Made by a program: the position numbers and the translations under genes | Part shown: positions 18,544 through 28,365 of the stretch, piece after piece | Layout: each line of letters starts with the position of its first letter | How positions within the stretch are numbered: the stretch's first letter is position 1 | From: BACL21 sp038141525 | GTDB lineage: Bacteria; Bacteroidota; Bacteroidia; Flavobacteriales; Flavobacteriaceae | NCBI GenBank assembly: GCA_038141525.1 | Contig: JAYQIF010000007.1 | Coordinates: 1-64,000 of the forward strand | Direction of reading: 5' to 3' | DNA length: 64,000 bases | Notes under the pieces: model-generated | The model's input: only the letters and a program-made list of their open reading frames with translations | Told to the model about the DNA's origin: nothing | Database searches by the model: none

Positions 18544-19254
18544 TTATTGAGCCAGAAATAGGAAGATACAGGGCTTTTTGTGGAAATCGTATTTTGCAGG
18601 CTGCCAGTGATTAACTTCTTGTGTCAAAACAAATTCATCTTCAAGCGTTAAATGACAGGCTACGCCAAGCATCGTGTCTGATTTTAGGGTCTTTGTGAGT
18701 GCCTGCAATAACTGATTATTGCGATACGGGGTCTCAATAAATATTTGTGTTTGCTGTTCTTGTTGCGATTGTTTTTCTAGCTGCTTGAGGTGTTTTTTTC
18801 GATCAATTGGGTCAATGGGCAGATAGCCATGAAAGGCAAATTTTTGACCGTTTAAGCCACTGGCCATCAAGGCCAACAATACAGACGAAGGACCGACCAA
18901 AGGAATCACTTTAATTTTGTGTTGATGCGCCCAATTAACGATTTCTGCACCAGGGTCAGCGACACCGGGGCAGCCGGCATCACTGATAATACCCATATCA
19001 AAACCTTCCAGACAGGGTTTAATGAGCTGCGGAATTTCTAATGGGTCTGTAAATTTATTTATGGTGGATATTTTTAGTTCGGCTTGTTTTTTTTGAGGAC
19101 AAATTGATTTGATAAAACGACGCGCATTTTTTTCATGTTCCACCACATAATAATCAGTCTGTTCAATGGTCTTAAGTACGCTCAAGGGCAGGGTCGCCAT
19201 GGGAGAAATCTCTCCCAAGGGACAGGGAATTAAAAAAACACGTCCTTGATTCAT
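18544..19254 (-). CDS. RsmI-like SAM-dependent methyltransferase
   Basis: A 236-residue tetrapyrrole-methylase-fold protein resembling RsmI (16S rRNA C1402 2'-O-methyltransferase). It has VFLIPCPLGEI at the N-terminus, the SAM-binding ISDAGCPGVADPGAEIV loop at about residues 93-109, and VIPLVGPSSVLLALMASGL. It is shorter at the C-terminus than classical RsmI, so it may be the Bacteroidetes RsmI paralogue rather than RsmI itself. It converges on the 17860 gene and starts three bases after the end of the T9SS dehydrogenase gene. Confidence 0.85.
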   Translation of the reverse strand: MNQGRVFLIPCPLGEISPMATLPLSVLKTIEQTDYYVVEHEKNARRFIKSICPQKKQAELKISTINKFTDPLEIPQLIKPCLEGFDMGIISDAGCPGVADPGAEIVNWAHQHKIKVIPLVGPSSVLLALMASGLNGQKFAFHGYLPIDPIDRKKHLKQLEKQSQQEQQTQIFIETPYRNNQLLQALTKTLKSDTMLGVACHLTLEDEFVLTQEVNHWQPAKYDFHKKPCIFLFLAQ

Positions 19255-19256
19255 AT

Positions 19257-20636
19257 TTAATGACGAACGATTAGTTTTTGTTCATGTATCTGACCGTTGT
19301 CATGCTGGGTTTGAACAAAATAGAGGCCGGAGGACAGCGATTGGAGGTCCAGTACAACTTTATCCTCTCGGGTCTGTTTATCTATAAAGCGCTGACCCTT
19401 AGTGTTGTATACCGTAATATTTTTGACATTTAAAGCGTTTAAAACCACGTGATTCTGGGCCGGGTTAGGCCACAATTGGACGACAATCTGGGGGTCATTC
19501 TGACTTAAAATTAATTCAGGTTCTATTTTGTAGACCGTACCATTAAAGGCAGTGATGTAAAGACTACCGTCAAGTCCTTCTCCGAACGAGGCCCAATTTT
19601 GGTTGAGGTTTTGATCAAAAAGTATCGTGCCGTCAGCTGGATCCAGAACCCCGAGATAGCCAGAGACAAAGTCCGCAAATAAATAATACCCAAAAAGCGT
19701 CGTGTTTTCGGCACCCCTATAGACATAACCACCTGTAATCGAGCTTCCTACGCTGTGTGGGTAAACAGCGATTGGAAACTCCATGCCAGAAGGATCAGTG
19801 CAATTGCTGGTATTATAGCTCTGGTCACCCTCGTAACAACGCCAACCATAATTGATTCCGGCTTCATTTGGCGATACTTTGTTGATCTCTTCGTAGGCAT
19901 TTTGTCCTACGTCAGCAATCCACAAATCTCCAGTATCACGATCAAAACTGAATTTCCAGGGATTGCGCAGTCCATAGGCCCAAATTTCTTGCGCCTGTGT
20001 TGTGCTGCCAAAATAGGGATTGTCTTGTGGAATACTGTAATTAAGATTTCCCGAGGGATTATCTATATCGATACGCAGAAGTTTTCCAAGAAGGCTACTG
20101 GTATTCTGGGCGTAGTTTTGTGGGTCACCACCACTGCCGCCATCACCCATGCCGATATACAGATAGCCGTCTGGACCAAATGAGATACATCCACCATTAT
20201 GATTGGCATAGGGCTGGGTTATCGTCAGCAGAGCTAACTCAGAATTAGGGTCTGCTAAGTTTGGATTTAGGGGGTCTACACTGAATCGAGAGATTTGAGT
20301 GTTACCATTTGGATTGGTATAATTCACAAAAAAATAACCATTGTCCGGATAGTTTGGATGAAATGCTAGGCCCAAAAGCCCTCGTTCACCACCGCTTGAG
20401 ATTGCACCAGTTAGATTTAAAAATGGTGTAGATTCAATCGTGCCATCGGGATTCAATATCTTGATGAGCCCCCCTTGTTCGACAATAAATAATCGTTCGT
20501 CTTGAGCGTGCTGGATATTGAGTGGCGCATTAAAACCAGAGGCAACTTGGGTGAGCTCAAAGGATTGCCCCTTTAAGTTAAGGCAAACAAAGAGCAACAG
20601 GGTCAGGGATAAGGTAAATTTAATCGGTTGATACAT
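19257..20636 (-). CDS. T9SS-sorted PQQ-type sugar dehydrogenase (GDH/sorbosone family)
   Basis: A 459-residue exported protein. The signal peptide (MYQPIKFTLSLTLLLFVCLNLKGQ) is followed by a six-bladed soluble-glucose-dehydrogenase propeller: LFIVEQGGLIKIL, ERGLLGLAFHPNYPDNGYFFVNY, YANHNGGCISFGPDGYLYIGMGDGG, and IWAYGLRNPWKFSFDR. A type A T9SS sorting domain closes it (VQLWPNPAQNHVVLNAL to HEQKLIVRH). It probably oxidises sugars or alcohols at the cell surface with PQQ; no PQQ synthesis genes are in view, so the cofactor would have to be made elsewhere or acquired. Confidence 0.9.
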   Translation of the reverse strand: MYQPIKFTLSLTLLLFVCLNLKGQSFELTQVASGFNAPLNIQHAQDERLFIVEQGGLIKILNPDGTIESTPFLNLTGAISSGGERGLLGLAFHPNYPDNGYFFVNYTNPNGNTQISRFSVDPLNPNLADPNSELALLTITQPYANHNGGCISFGPDGYLYIGMGDGGSGGDPQNYAQNTSSLLGKLLRIDIDNPSGNLNYSIPQDNPYFGSTTQAQEIWAYGLRNPWKFSFDRDTGDLWIADVGQNAYEEINKVSPNEAGINYGWRCYEGDQSYNTSNCTDPSGMEFPIAVYPHSVGSSITGGYVYRGAENTTLFGYYLFADFVSGYLGVLDPADGTILFDQNLNQNWASFGEGLDGSLYITAFNGTVYKIEPELILSQNDPQIVVQLWPNPAQNHVVLNALNVKNITVYNTKGQRFIDKQTREDKVVLDLQSLSSGLYFVQTQHDNGQIHEQKLIVRH

Positions 20637-20692
20637 TTTATTCAGGCTTAAATAGAGTCTTAATTAAATCCAAGGTATGAATGGGCAAGAAG

Positions 20693-21163
20693 TTAATCAA
20701 TTTTTTTATTCAAATCATGCGCAATCACATCGCATGCACGATCAATGAGGTCGTAAACTTGTGTAAAGCCTGAGACGCCCCCGTAATAAGGGTCGGGCAC
20801 ATCAACGCCTTCATCCGGAAATACAGCATCGAGCAATAAATGAAGCTTCCCTTTGTGTTCTGGTGTATTGGCTAGAGCTTTTAGGTCCTGGAGATTACTT
20901 TGATCCATCGCAAAAATCATGTCAAATTGGTCAAAAAAATCAGCCTTAAATTGTTGGGCCTTTTGCTGGCTAATGTCAATACCTCGCTTTCGGGCAATAT
21001 CAACGCTCCGCGGATCTGGTGGATTGCCCACGTGCCAACCTCCGGTACCGGCCGATTCAACCGTAAATCGTTCAGGATCTATTTTGTCTTTTAATATTCC
21101 TTCAGCCAATGGTGAACGACATATATTACCCAAACAAACCATTAAAATTTTTGTCTTACCCAT
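20693..21163 (-). CDS. Low molecular weight protein-tyrosine phosphatase
   Basis: A 156-residue cytoplasmic phosphatase. The P-loop Cys-x5-Arg is C10-L-G-N-I-C-R16-S-P, and the catalytic aspartate region is VDVPDPYYGG. It lies directly downstream of dnaA; the dnaA terminator T-tract touches its start codon, which leaves little room for its own promoter. Its substrate is unknown. Confidence 0.94.
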   Translation of the reverse strand: MGKTKILMVCLGNICRSPLAEGILKDKIDPERFTVESAGTGGWHVGNPPDPRSVDIARKRGIDISQQKAQQFKADFFDQFDMIFAMDQSNLQDLKALANTPEHKGKLHLLLDAVFPDEGVDVPDPYYGGVSGFTQVYDLIDRACDVIAHDLNKKID

Positions 21164-21193
21164 AAAAAAGAAATCCCGAATTGTTCGGGATTT
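21164..21193 (-). terminator. dnaA terminator overlapping the dnaA stop and abutting the phosphatase start
   Basis: A 10-bp stem (AAATCCCGAA / TTCGGGATTT) with a 3-nt loop is followed on the minus strand by C and six T residues that end at the phosphatase ATG (21163). The stem overlaps the dnaA stop codon. Confidence 0.85.
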
Positions 21194-22620
21194 ATAAGGT
21201 TAATTTTTTGTTTAAGTCTTCCACGTATTTTCGGAATTGCTTGTCAGTACTGGATAGATTGTCTACTGTTTTGCATGCGTGTAGGACTGTTGCGTGATCT
21301 CTTTGCCCGATTTGCGAGCCGATGGAGGCGAGTGACGCTTTGGTGAATTTTTTTGCAAAAAACATGGCCAATTGCCGGGCTTGTACAATGTGACGTTTCC
21401 GTGTTTTGGATTGAAGCGTATCCACATCCATTTGGAAGTATTCACTAACGACCTTTTGTATGTAGTCGATTGAAACCTCGCGTTTGGTGTGTTTTACGTA
21501 ATTGTCAACAATTTTCTTGGCTAGATCAATCGTTATTTCTCTTCTGTTAAAAGAGGAGTGGGCGATCAGTGAAATGATGGCTCCCTCAAGTTCGCGAATA
21601 TTGGTTTTTATGTTGTTGGCCAAAAATTCGACAATCTCCTCTGGCATCTCCACACCATCTCGGTAGAGTTTATTTTTGATGATCGCAACACGTGTTTCGT
21701 AATCTGGATGATTGAGCTCTACCGAAAGCCCCCATTTAAATCGGGAGAGCAGTCGCTGCTCAATATCCATCATGTCGACGGGTGCCTTGTCACTGGTCAA
21801 GATGACTTGTTTGCCATTTTGATGCAGGTGATTGAAAATATGGAAGAACACATCTTGTGTGCCAGCTTTACCGGAAAGCAATTGGATGTCATCGACAATA
21901 AGCACATCTATAATTTGATAGAAATGTATAAAGTCGTTGCGATTGTTTTTCTTAACAGATTCGATATACTGCTGTGTGAACTTCTCAGCCGAGATATATA
22001 AAACCGTTTTTTCGGGGTATTTTTCCTTTATTTCGACGCCAATGGCATGTGCCAAGTGAGTTTTTCCAAGTCCTACGCCGCCGAAGATCAGCAGCGGATT
22101 AAACGAAGTCCCTCCGGGTTTGTTGGCTACCGCATAATCCAGCCGAACGAGCAAGACGGTTAGAATCGCCTTCAAGAAAATTCTCGAAACTGTAATTCGG
22201 GTTGAGTTGAGATTCTATTTTGACATTGCGAATGCCTGGGATCACGAATGGATTTTTTAGTTCCGGACTCTTGTGCTTCAAGGGAACATCCACCTCTTGG
22301 CCTTTGAGTTTACTGCGATTGGCACTGGGTATTTTTTCGGTAAAAGGCTGTTTATTACCGTAGGTGTTCTCCATTTTAATGATGTACACCAATTTCGCTT
22401 TTGATCCTAACTCGCGGGTCAAAGAGACTTTCAGGAGTTTTACATAATGCTCCTCTAACCATTCGTAGAAAAATTTACTCGGTACTTGAATGCTCAGGGC
22501 ATGTTCGACGAGCTTGACGGCTTTAATGGGTTCGAACCAAGTTTTGTAGGCTTGTGCAGAAATGTTGTCTTCGATAAAAGACAAGCAATTTCCCCAAACT
22601 GATTCCGCAGTTCTCCCCAT
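21192..22620 (-). CDS. dnaA: Chromosomal replication initiator DnaA (one frame break)
   Basis: Replication initiator of about 475 residues after repair. Domain I (SVWGNCLSFIEDNISAQAYKTWF) is at the N-terminus, a linker follows, then the AAA+ domain with Walker A GGVGLGKTH and Walker B VLIVDDIQ, and the domain IV helix-turn-helix ending in IGQRDHATVLHACKTV. The frame breaks near 22136-22137, where one extra A turns AGYAVANKPGG into an early stop. As dnaA is essential, an error in the sequence is the probable reason. No convincing cluster of DnaA boxes was seen upstream. Confidence 0.96.
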
Positions 22621-22825
22621 GATTAATTAAAGCGTTTTATTTAGTTAAAAAACAGAATGAAATTAGCGTTGTTCGAATGAATTGCTAACATTTTCTTAAC
22701 AATACAAATATGTGAACAAAAAATCTAAAAAAAAATAGAAATGCTCTTGAATTTTGATTTTTTTTTTCGGAATATACGAGAACAGGTTCGCCCTTTAAAT
22801 TTAGTTAATTTATCAAGTAAATAAT

Positions 22826-23245
22826 ATGTCTTGCAAAACGACAACTGAAATACGTGTTCGATATGGAGAAACGGACCAAATGGGCTATGTTTACTACGGA
22901 AACTATGCATTGTACCTCGAGCAAGGGCGTACAGATTGGCTCAGAAAAATGGGCTTTTCATACAAATCATTAGAGGCCCAAAATATTTTACTTCCTGTAA
23001 CTCAATTTAGTATCAATTATTATGCGCCAGGTAGGTACGATGATTTACTCAAAATTGAGACGACTTTGGTCAAAAATCCAGGGGTGAAAATAGAATTTTC
23101 CTACAAAATATTCAACGAAGACAACAAGCAGCTCATCGAGGCGAAAACGACCTTGGCTTTTGTCGACAAAACAACAGGAAAAGTTACGCCTGCGCCGCAA
23201 TATTTAATTGATGCGATTAAACCTTGTATCGAATCCGATCAATAA
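22826..23245 (+). CDS. YbgC-like acyl-CoA thioesterase
   Basis: A 139-residue hot-dog-fold thioesterase. The 4-hydroxybenzoyl-CoA thioesterase signature YGETDQMGYVYYGNYALYLEQGR (residues 13-35) carries the conserved aspartate near Asp16. It is divergent from dnaA with a 205-bp shared upstream region and converges on the YigZ-like gene (7-bp overlap). The acyl substrate is unknown. Confidence 0.92.
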   Translation: MSCKTTTEIRVRYGETDQMGYVYYGNYALYLEQGRTDWLRKMGFSYKSLEAQNILLPVTQFSINYYAPGRYDDLLKIETTLVKNPGVKIEFSYKIFNEDNKQLIEAKTTLAFVDKTTGKVTPAPQYLIDAIKPCIESDQ

Positions 23246-23873
23246 CCATCCAAAATCCAAGGCTCAAGGCTCAAATTGTATCGAAATTTCGGGAAAACTC
23301 TGCCAATATAATCGTGACTCTTCAATCGATTTTGTGGTATACTGAACGAAATCTGGCATTTTTGATCAAGCTTTTGTTCTTGAATCTTCAGAGCACCTTG
23401 TTTGAGCCACTGCATGGCCACACCAATATTAGGGTAATCAAATACTAAGCGCGCTGTTACATAAGCGACTTCAACCTCAAATTCACAAGACTCAAGGGTG
23501 TGTTGTGCTGTATTTTTGTACGCTTTAATTAAACCACCCACCCCGAGTTTGGTGCCGCCAAAATAGCGTACTACAGCTACGGCTGTATTGGTCAAGCCAA
23601 AAGATTGGATTTGCCCCAAAATCGGTGTGCCTGCACTGTGCGTGGGCTCTCCGTCGTCGTTAGCCCTAACTTCTTCTCCGTCTATTCCCAGACGGTAGGC
23701 ATAACAACAGTGATTGGCACCATAATGTTCTTTTTTAGCGAATCAAAAAAATCCAAAGCCTCTTGGGCATTTCCCACATGACGCGCGAATCCAATGAACT
23801 TGCTCCCTTTTTCCTTATAGATGAGGTCTTGGCAACCGCGTTTAATTGTATTGAGATTCTCGGGTTTACTCAT
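23239..23873 (-). CDS. YigZ/IMPACT family protein (one frame break)
   Basis: After repair, about 211 residues of the IMPACT/YigZ family, a conserved protein of debated function linked to translation stress. N-terminal EKGSKFIGFARHVGNAQEAL is followed in the next frame by HYGANHCCYAYRLG, DGEPTHSAGTPIL, and AVVRYFGGTKLGVGGLIKAY. One base is missing from the T-run at 23731-23736. The start overlaps the end of ribD by 4 bp. Confidence 0.9.
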
Positions 23874-24913
23874 GTTTGATTTTTCGCATGATAAAGGACA
23901 TTGTCCTCAAAGTTGGCAATAGGGGTGAGGGGTACATTAATCATCGGGCCATTTAGGCCTTCCGACCAAAGGTCTTGGCTTTGGTAGCGGTAACATTCAT
24001 CCCATAAATTGGCATCGATAAAACGTTGGAGGGTTTGAGGACCTCCTTCAATGAGAACACTTTGAATGTCCAGTGCGTAAAGTTTATCGGCCACTGCTCT
24101 AGGGCCTTGATGTATATCTGAGCTAAGCCAAATAATTTCTTTGTACTTGGTTTCTTTAATAGGTTTTATTGCTTTGTTGATTGTATTTAAGGGTCATTGG
24201 CTTGGCTGTCAAATCTCGAACCCTCGGGCTGTGCACCACCCAAAATCACAATTATAGGATTATTTTCATTCCAGCGATAAGCCGATAGCCTTGGATTATC
24301 TTGTGTCCAAGTTTTATGCCCCACGAGTATCGCTTGTTCTCTGCTGCGCAGAAAATGAGTGTGTTGACGCGCATACTCATTACTGATCCAAACGGGACGT
24401 TGTTCTTTTTTCGTCAAGTGGGGCTAGGTAACCGTTTTTGGTCTCTGCCCATTTGAGAATGATGTAAGGTCTTTTTTGTTCGTGAAATCGAAAAAACCGC
24501 TTGTTTAATTCGCGAGATTCCGCTTTTAAGACGTCGGTGATCACCTCAATGCCGTGTTTTTTCAGATGCGCAATGCCAGAGCCGTTCACTTTATCGTGGG
24601 TATCACCACTTCCAATAACAACCTTTGTAATGCCCGAAGCCGCGATCAGTGGGGCACAGGCTTCGGTTTTGCCCACATGATTACAGGGCTCTAAATTCAC
24701 ATATAGAGGTGGCGCCCTGCAATGGCTGGGATCGCAATTATAGATCGCCTGTGCTTCTGCGTGTCGCCCTCCGGGGCTGTGGTGCCAGCCTTCAGAAATA
24801 ATTTTTTGGTCTTGGACAATTACACTACCCACCATTGGGTTTGGATAGGTGGTGCCTCGGCCATTTTCAGCCAGTTGCAGACAGCGCGCCATGAATTTTT
24901 CGTGTATCTTCAC
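23870..24913 (-). CDS. ribD: Bifunctional riboflavin deaminase/reductase RibD (two frame breaks)
   Basis: Riboflavin-pathway enzyme of about 347 residues after repair. The N-terminal deaminase has the zinc motif HAEAQAIYNC and a second cluster LEPCNHVGKTEACAPLI. The C-terminal reductase part includes PVWISNEYARQHTHFLRS and SVLIEGGPQTLQRFI. Breaks: one extra T in the run at 24406-24411, and one missing base near 24187-24230; together they restore the total length to a multiple of three. The start is probably the GTG at 24913, four bases after a -7 element (24918-24925, minus strand). Confidence 0.92.
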
Positions 24914-24917
24914 CCTT

Positions 24918-24925
24918 CAAAAATA
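24918..24925 (-). promoter_or_regulatory. -7 element four bases before the ribD GTG
   Basis: On the minus strand TATTTTTG ends four bases before the GTG at 24913, so the ribD mRNA is predicted to be leaderless. Confidence 0.5.
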
Positions 24926-24947
24926 GTGCTAAAATTTTACAACCTCA

Positions 24948-25430
24948 ATGATAGATATTAGATTGATTTCCCCTCAGGATGATCCCAGAAATCAGGTCAG
25001 TTAATTCGCTCGGTACTTGAGGAATTTAATGTGCCAAAAGTCGGCACGGCTTATGCCGATGCTTCTCTTGACTGTATGTATGACACCTATCAAAAAGTCC
25101 CGCTCGCGATATTTCATCCTCAGTGATGGTATATCTATTTATGGAGGGGGTGGCATTGCACCCTTAGAAAATTATTCAGAAGACTATTGCGAACTTCAAA
25201 AAATGTATTTCCACAAAAGTGCTCGCGGTCAAGGATTTGGACAAAAAATGATGGTCTTATGTCTGGATTTTGCAAAAGCGGCAGGCTACACCCGATGTTA
25301 TATTGAAACTATGGAGTACATGAAACGAGCCCAGCGCCTTTATCTCAATACGGGTTTTACACTTCTCGATGGTCCTCTAGGGGATACGGGGCATCATGCC
25401 TGCGGTGTTCAAATGATTAAATCTCTGTAA
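24948..25430 (+). CDS. GNAT family acetyltransferase (three frame breaks)
   Basis: After repair, about 159 residues from the ATG at 24948. The conserved acetyl-CoA loop is KSARGQGFGQKMM, preceded by CELQKMYF, and the C-terminal half (YIETMEYMKRAQRLYLNTGF) is typical of GNAT proteins. Three extra bases are needed to explain the frames: in the C-run at 24984-24986, the AA at 25003-25004, and the A-run at 25092-25096. The acceptor is unknown. It is divergent from ribD and just upstream of prmC. Confidence 0.82.
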
Positions 25431-25434
25431 TAAA

Positions 25435-26279
25435 ATGACTCTGGAGCAATGGCAAAAGCACTGGAACCTGTCTCTTAAGAATGAGTATTTGGTGCGTGAA
25501 GCACGCAGTTTGTTGATTTGGCCTTGGGAGATCGATTAAAATGGACCGCTATTGATTTAGTCATCCGCAAGGATGTGAAAATCAAGGACAATGACCTAGT
25601 TTGGCTCTCTGAGGTTTTAGAGCGGCTCAAAAACATGAGCCCATACAACAGATTCTAGGATATGCTTGGTTTTGTGATCAAAAATTTTTCGTGAATTCAG
25701 CCGTTCTTCATTCCAAGACCAGAGACTGAAGAATTGGTGATGTATTTACGTCAAAAATTAAAGAACAGCAGTGTCAATAGCGCTTTGGATATTGGTACGG
25801 GATCTGGTTGTATCGCCTTGAGTCTAGCCGCCGTCATGCCTCAGACGAATTGGTGTGCTTGGGATGTTTCACCAGAGGCTTTAGCGCTTGCTCAAAAAAA
25901 TCAACAGAAGTTTAAGCAGCAGGTCCATTGGCAACTTCAGGATGTTTTGCACACCTGGCCTGATCAAAACTTTGATTTAATTGTGTCTAATCCGCCCTAT
26001 ATCCCTAAGGCGGAGATGAGCAGTATGGATAAGAATGTTTTGGAATTTGAGCCGCATTTGGCTCTATTTGTACCCGATTCAGATCCGTTAAAATTTTACA
26101 GGGCCATTGCCACTCAGGCATTGAATCATTTAAATCAGGGGGGACTATTGTATTTTGAATGCCATTATCAGCATACACAAAATGTCGCTGAACTATTGAA
26201 AGACCTGGGGTTCGCCAAAGTACATCCACGGAAGGACCAGTGGGGTAAGTGGCGATTCGTCTCTGGAGTCTGGACCTGA
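25435..26279 (+). CDS. prmC: Release factor glutamine methyltransferase PrmC (three frame breaks)
   Basis: After repair, about 281 residues of the N5-glutamine methyltransferase that modifies the GGQ motif of release factors. IPRPETEELV, the SAM loop LDIGTGSGCIALSLA and the catalytic NPPY motif (LIVSNPPYIPKAEM) are all present. The N-terminal helical domain is split by missing bases near 25513 and 25626 and by an extra C near 25709. It follows the GNAT gene and precedes ligA. Confidence 0.93.
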
Positions 26280-26342
26280 ACAATGTCGATAAGTTATACC
26301 GAATATTTGGAGTTAGCCATCATTTTAAGGCTGTGGAATGAT

Positions 26343-26350
26343 TATATTTG
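26343..26350 (+). promoter_or_regulatory. -7 element five bases before the ligA ATG
   Basis: TATATTTG ends five bases before the ATG at 26356, predicting a leaderless mRNA and supporting that start over the ATG at 26338, which would lie upstream of the transcription start. Confidence 0.6.
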
Positions 26351-26355
26351 TGTCA

Positions 26356-28362
26356 ATGACCGCGGAAGAAAAAATTAAAGCACTGCGTTCCGAATTGACG
26401 CTTCACAACCACAGGTATTATGTCTTGGACGAGCCAGTAATTTCTGATTATGAATTTGATCAGAGGTTGCGTTCTCTACAAGAATTGGAACAAGCCCACC
26501 CTGAATTGTTTGACCCGAATTCACCCACCCAACGAGTGGGTGGTGCTGTCACAAAAAATTTTGAGACCGTAAGACACGATCATCGCATGTACTCTTTGGA
26601 CAACAGTTATTCCAAAGAGGATTTATTGGATTGGGAGGCACGCCTATCAAAGGTCGTGGACGAGCCTATGACTTACATATGCGAGCTTAAATATGATGGG
26701 GCCTCCATTAGTTTGACCTATGAAAACGGCCAATTGTTGCGCGCTGTGACCCGTGGGGATGGTGTACAGGGGGATGAAGTCACAGCCAACATCAGAACCA
26801 TAAAGTCTATACCCCTCCAAGTAACCGCTCCAAGCAATGCTCGTTTTGATATTCGTGGTGAAATCATCATGACCAAATCAGGCTTTGAGGCCTTGAATAA
26901 GACGCGTCGTGCTCTTGGGGAGGAAGAATTCAAAAATCCGCGTAATACAGCCTCAGGAAGCCTAAAGCTTCAAGACAGCGCAGAAGTCGCCAAGCGGCCG
27001 CTGAGCTGTTTACTTTATTCAATTCAAGGGGCGAATTGGCCTATTGCTACTCAGAAGGATATGTTGGACCAAGCCAGGGAAATGGGATTTAAGGTGCCAA
27101 AAGAAGCGCGATTGTCCAAAAACATGGATGAGGTGATGGCCTTTATTGACCATTGGGATACGCATCGTCATGAATTGCCTTACGAAATCGATGGTGTGGT
27201 GATCAAGGTCAATGAACTGCAAAATCAAAAATTATTAGGCTACACCGCGAAAGCACCTAGATGGGCCATGGCCTACAAGTTTAAGGCCGAGGAGGCCACT
27301 ACAATGTTGCGCAATGTCGTTTACCAAGTGGGGCGTACTGGAGCGATAACACCAGTGGCTGAACTCGAAGCAGTAGATTTGGCTGGGACCGTGGTCAAAC
27401 GCGCCTCTTTACACAATGCCGATCAAATCGAGAAGTTAGATTTATATTTTGGGGATACTGTGGTTGTTGAGAAGGGTGGCGAAATCATACCAAAAATAAC
27501 CTCCGTCAAAAAGCAAGCACGTCCTGCCCAAGCCACAGCGGTCGGTTTTATCCAGCATTGTCCAGAGTGCAGTACCGCTTTAGTCAGGGTGGTGGGCGAG
27601 GCCCAGCATTATTGTCCAAACGAACAAGGTTGTCCGCCGCAAATTGCCGGGAGGATTCAGCATTTTATATCGCGTAAGGCCATGGATATCGATGGATTGG
27701 GCGAAGAGACAGTAAACTTGATGGTCAAACAAGGTTTAATTCGAGATTTCGCTGATTTATACATCCTTGGTGTTGACCAAATCATACCCTTGGAGCGCAT
27801 GGGCCAGAAGAGTGCACAGAATTTGGTTCAAGGGGTTCAAAATTCCAAAAAACAACCTTATCATAAGGTTTTATTCGCCCTTGGCATACGTCATGTTGGC
27901 GCTACGGTCGCACAAAAATTGGCTCAAGCGTTTAGGACAATTGATCTCTTACGTAACGCGAGCCAAGAAGAATTGCTTGAGGTCGAGGATATTGGCCTAA
28001 AAATCGCTCAAAGTCTTTCAGATTATTTTTCCAGCCAAGAGAATTGGGGTCGAATTGAACGACTGCGGAGCTATGGTTGTAATTTTGAAGCGCAAAATGA
28101 TCAAGAGCAAGTCAATGAATCCGACCTCCTTGTGGGGAAGTCATTTGTTGTTTCTGGAGTCTTTGAAAAATTCAGTCGAGAAGAACTCAAGGCCCTGATC
28201 ACAGCACATTCGGGCAAAATAGTGGGCAGTATTTCCGGAAAGACTTCTTATGTGGTCGCTGGAGATCAAATGGGGCCAAGTAAACGGCAAAAGGCCGAAA
28301 AATTGGAGATTCCCATTATTTCCGAATCTGAATTTATCCACATGATTGAGTCAAAATCCTAG
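26356..28362 (+). CDS. ligA: NAD-dependent DNA ligase
   Basis: A 668-residue replicative ligase that seals nicks using NAD+. The adenylated lysine is K112 in the motif LKYDGASIS. Other features in order: the N-terminal NAD-binding domain (YYVLDEPVISDYEFD), the OB-fold, a Cys4 zinc finger (CPEC ... CPNEQGC), helix-hairpin-helix repeats (MDIDGLGEETV), and a C-terminal BRCT domain (VSGVFEKFSREELKALI). Start 26356 was chosen because the longer frame begins inside the promoter. Confidence 0.97.
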   Translation: MTAEEKIKALRSELTLHNHRYYVLDEPVISDYEFDQRLRSLQELEQAHPELFDPNSPTQRVGGAVTKNFETVRHDHRMYSLDNSYSKEDLLDWEARLSKVVDEPMTYICELKYDGASISLTYENGQLLRAVTRGDGVQGDEVTANIRTIKSIPLQVTAPSNARFDIRGEIIMTKSGFEALNKTRRALGEEEFKNPRNTASGSLKLQDSAEVAKRPLSCLLYSIQGANWPIATQKDMLDQAREMGFKVPKEARLSKNMDEVMAFIDHWDTHRHELPYEIDGVVIKVNELQNQKLLGYTAKAPRWAMAYKFKAEEATTMLRNVVYQVGRTGAITPVAELEAVDLAGTVVKRASLHNADQIEKLDLYFGDTVVVEKGGEIIPKITSVKKQARPAQATAVGFIQHCPECSTALVRVVGEAQHYCPNEQGCPPQIAGRIQHFISRKAMDIDGLGEETVNLMVKQGLIRDFADLYILGVDQIIPLERMGQKSAQNLVQGVQNSKKQPYHKVLFALGIRHVGATVAQKLAQAFRTIDLLRNASQEELLEVEDIGLKIAQSLSDYFSSQENWGRIERLRSYGCNFEAQNDQEQVNESDLLVGKSFVVSGVFEKFSREELKALITAHSGKIVGSISGKTSYVVAGDQMGPSKRQKAEKLEIPIISESEFIHMIESKS

Positions 28363-28365
28363 TCT

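Noticed and set aside
22621..22825. Possible oriC next to dnaA
   Set aside because: The region is AT-rich with an A/T run but shows no cluster of TTATCCACA-like boxes; origin location cannot be claimed.
24380..24913. A stand-alone deaminase gene in place of ribD
   Set aside because: The reductase half follows at once in neighbouring frames and ends in a normal stop; the total length matches bifunctional RibD.
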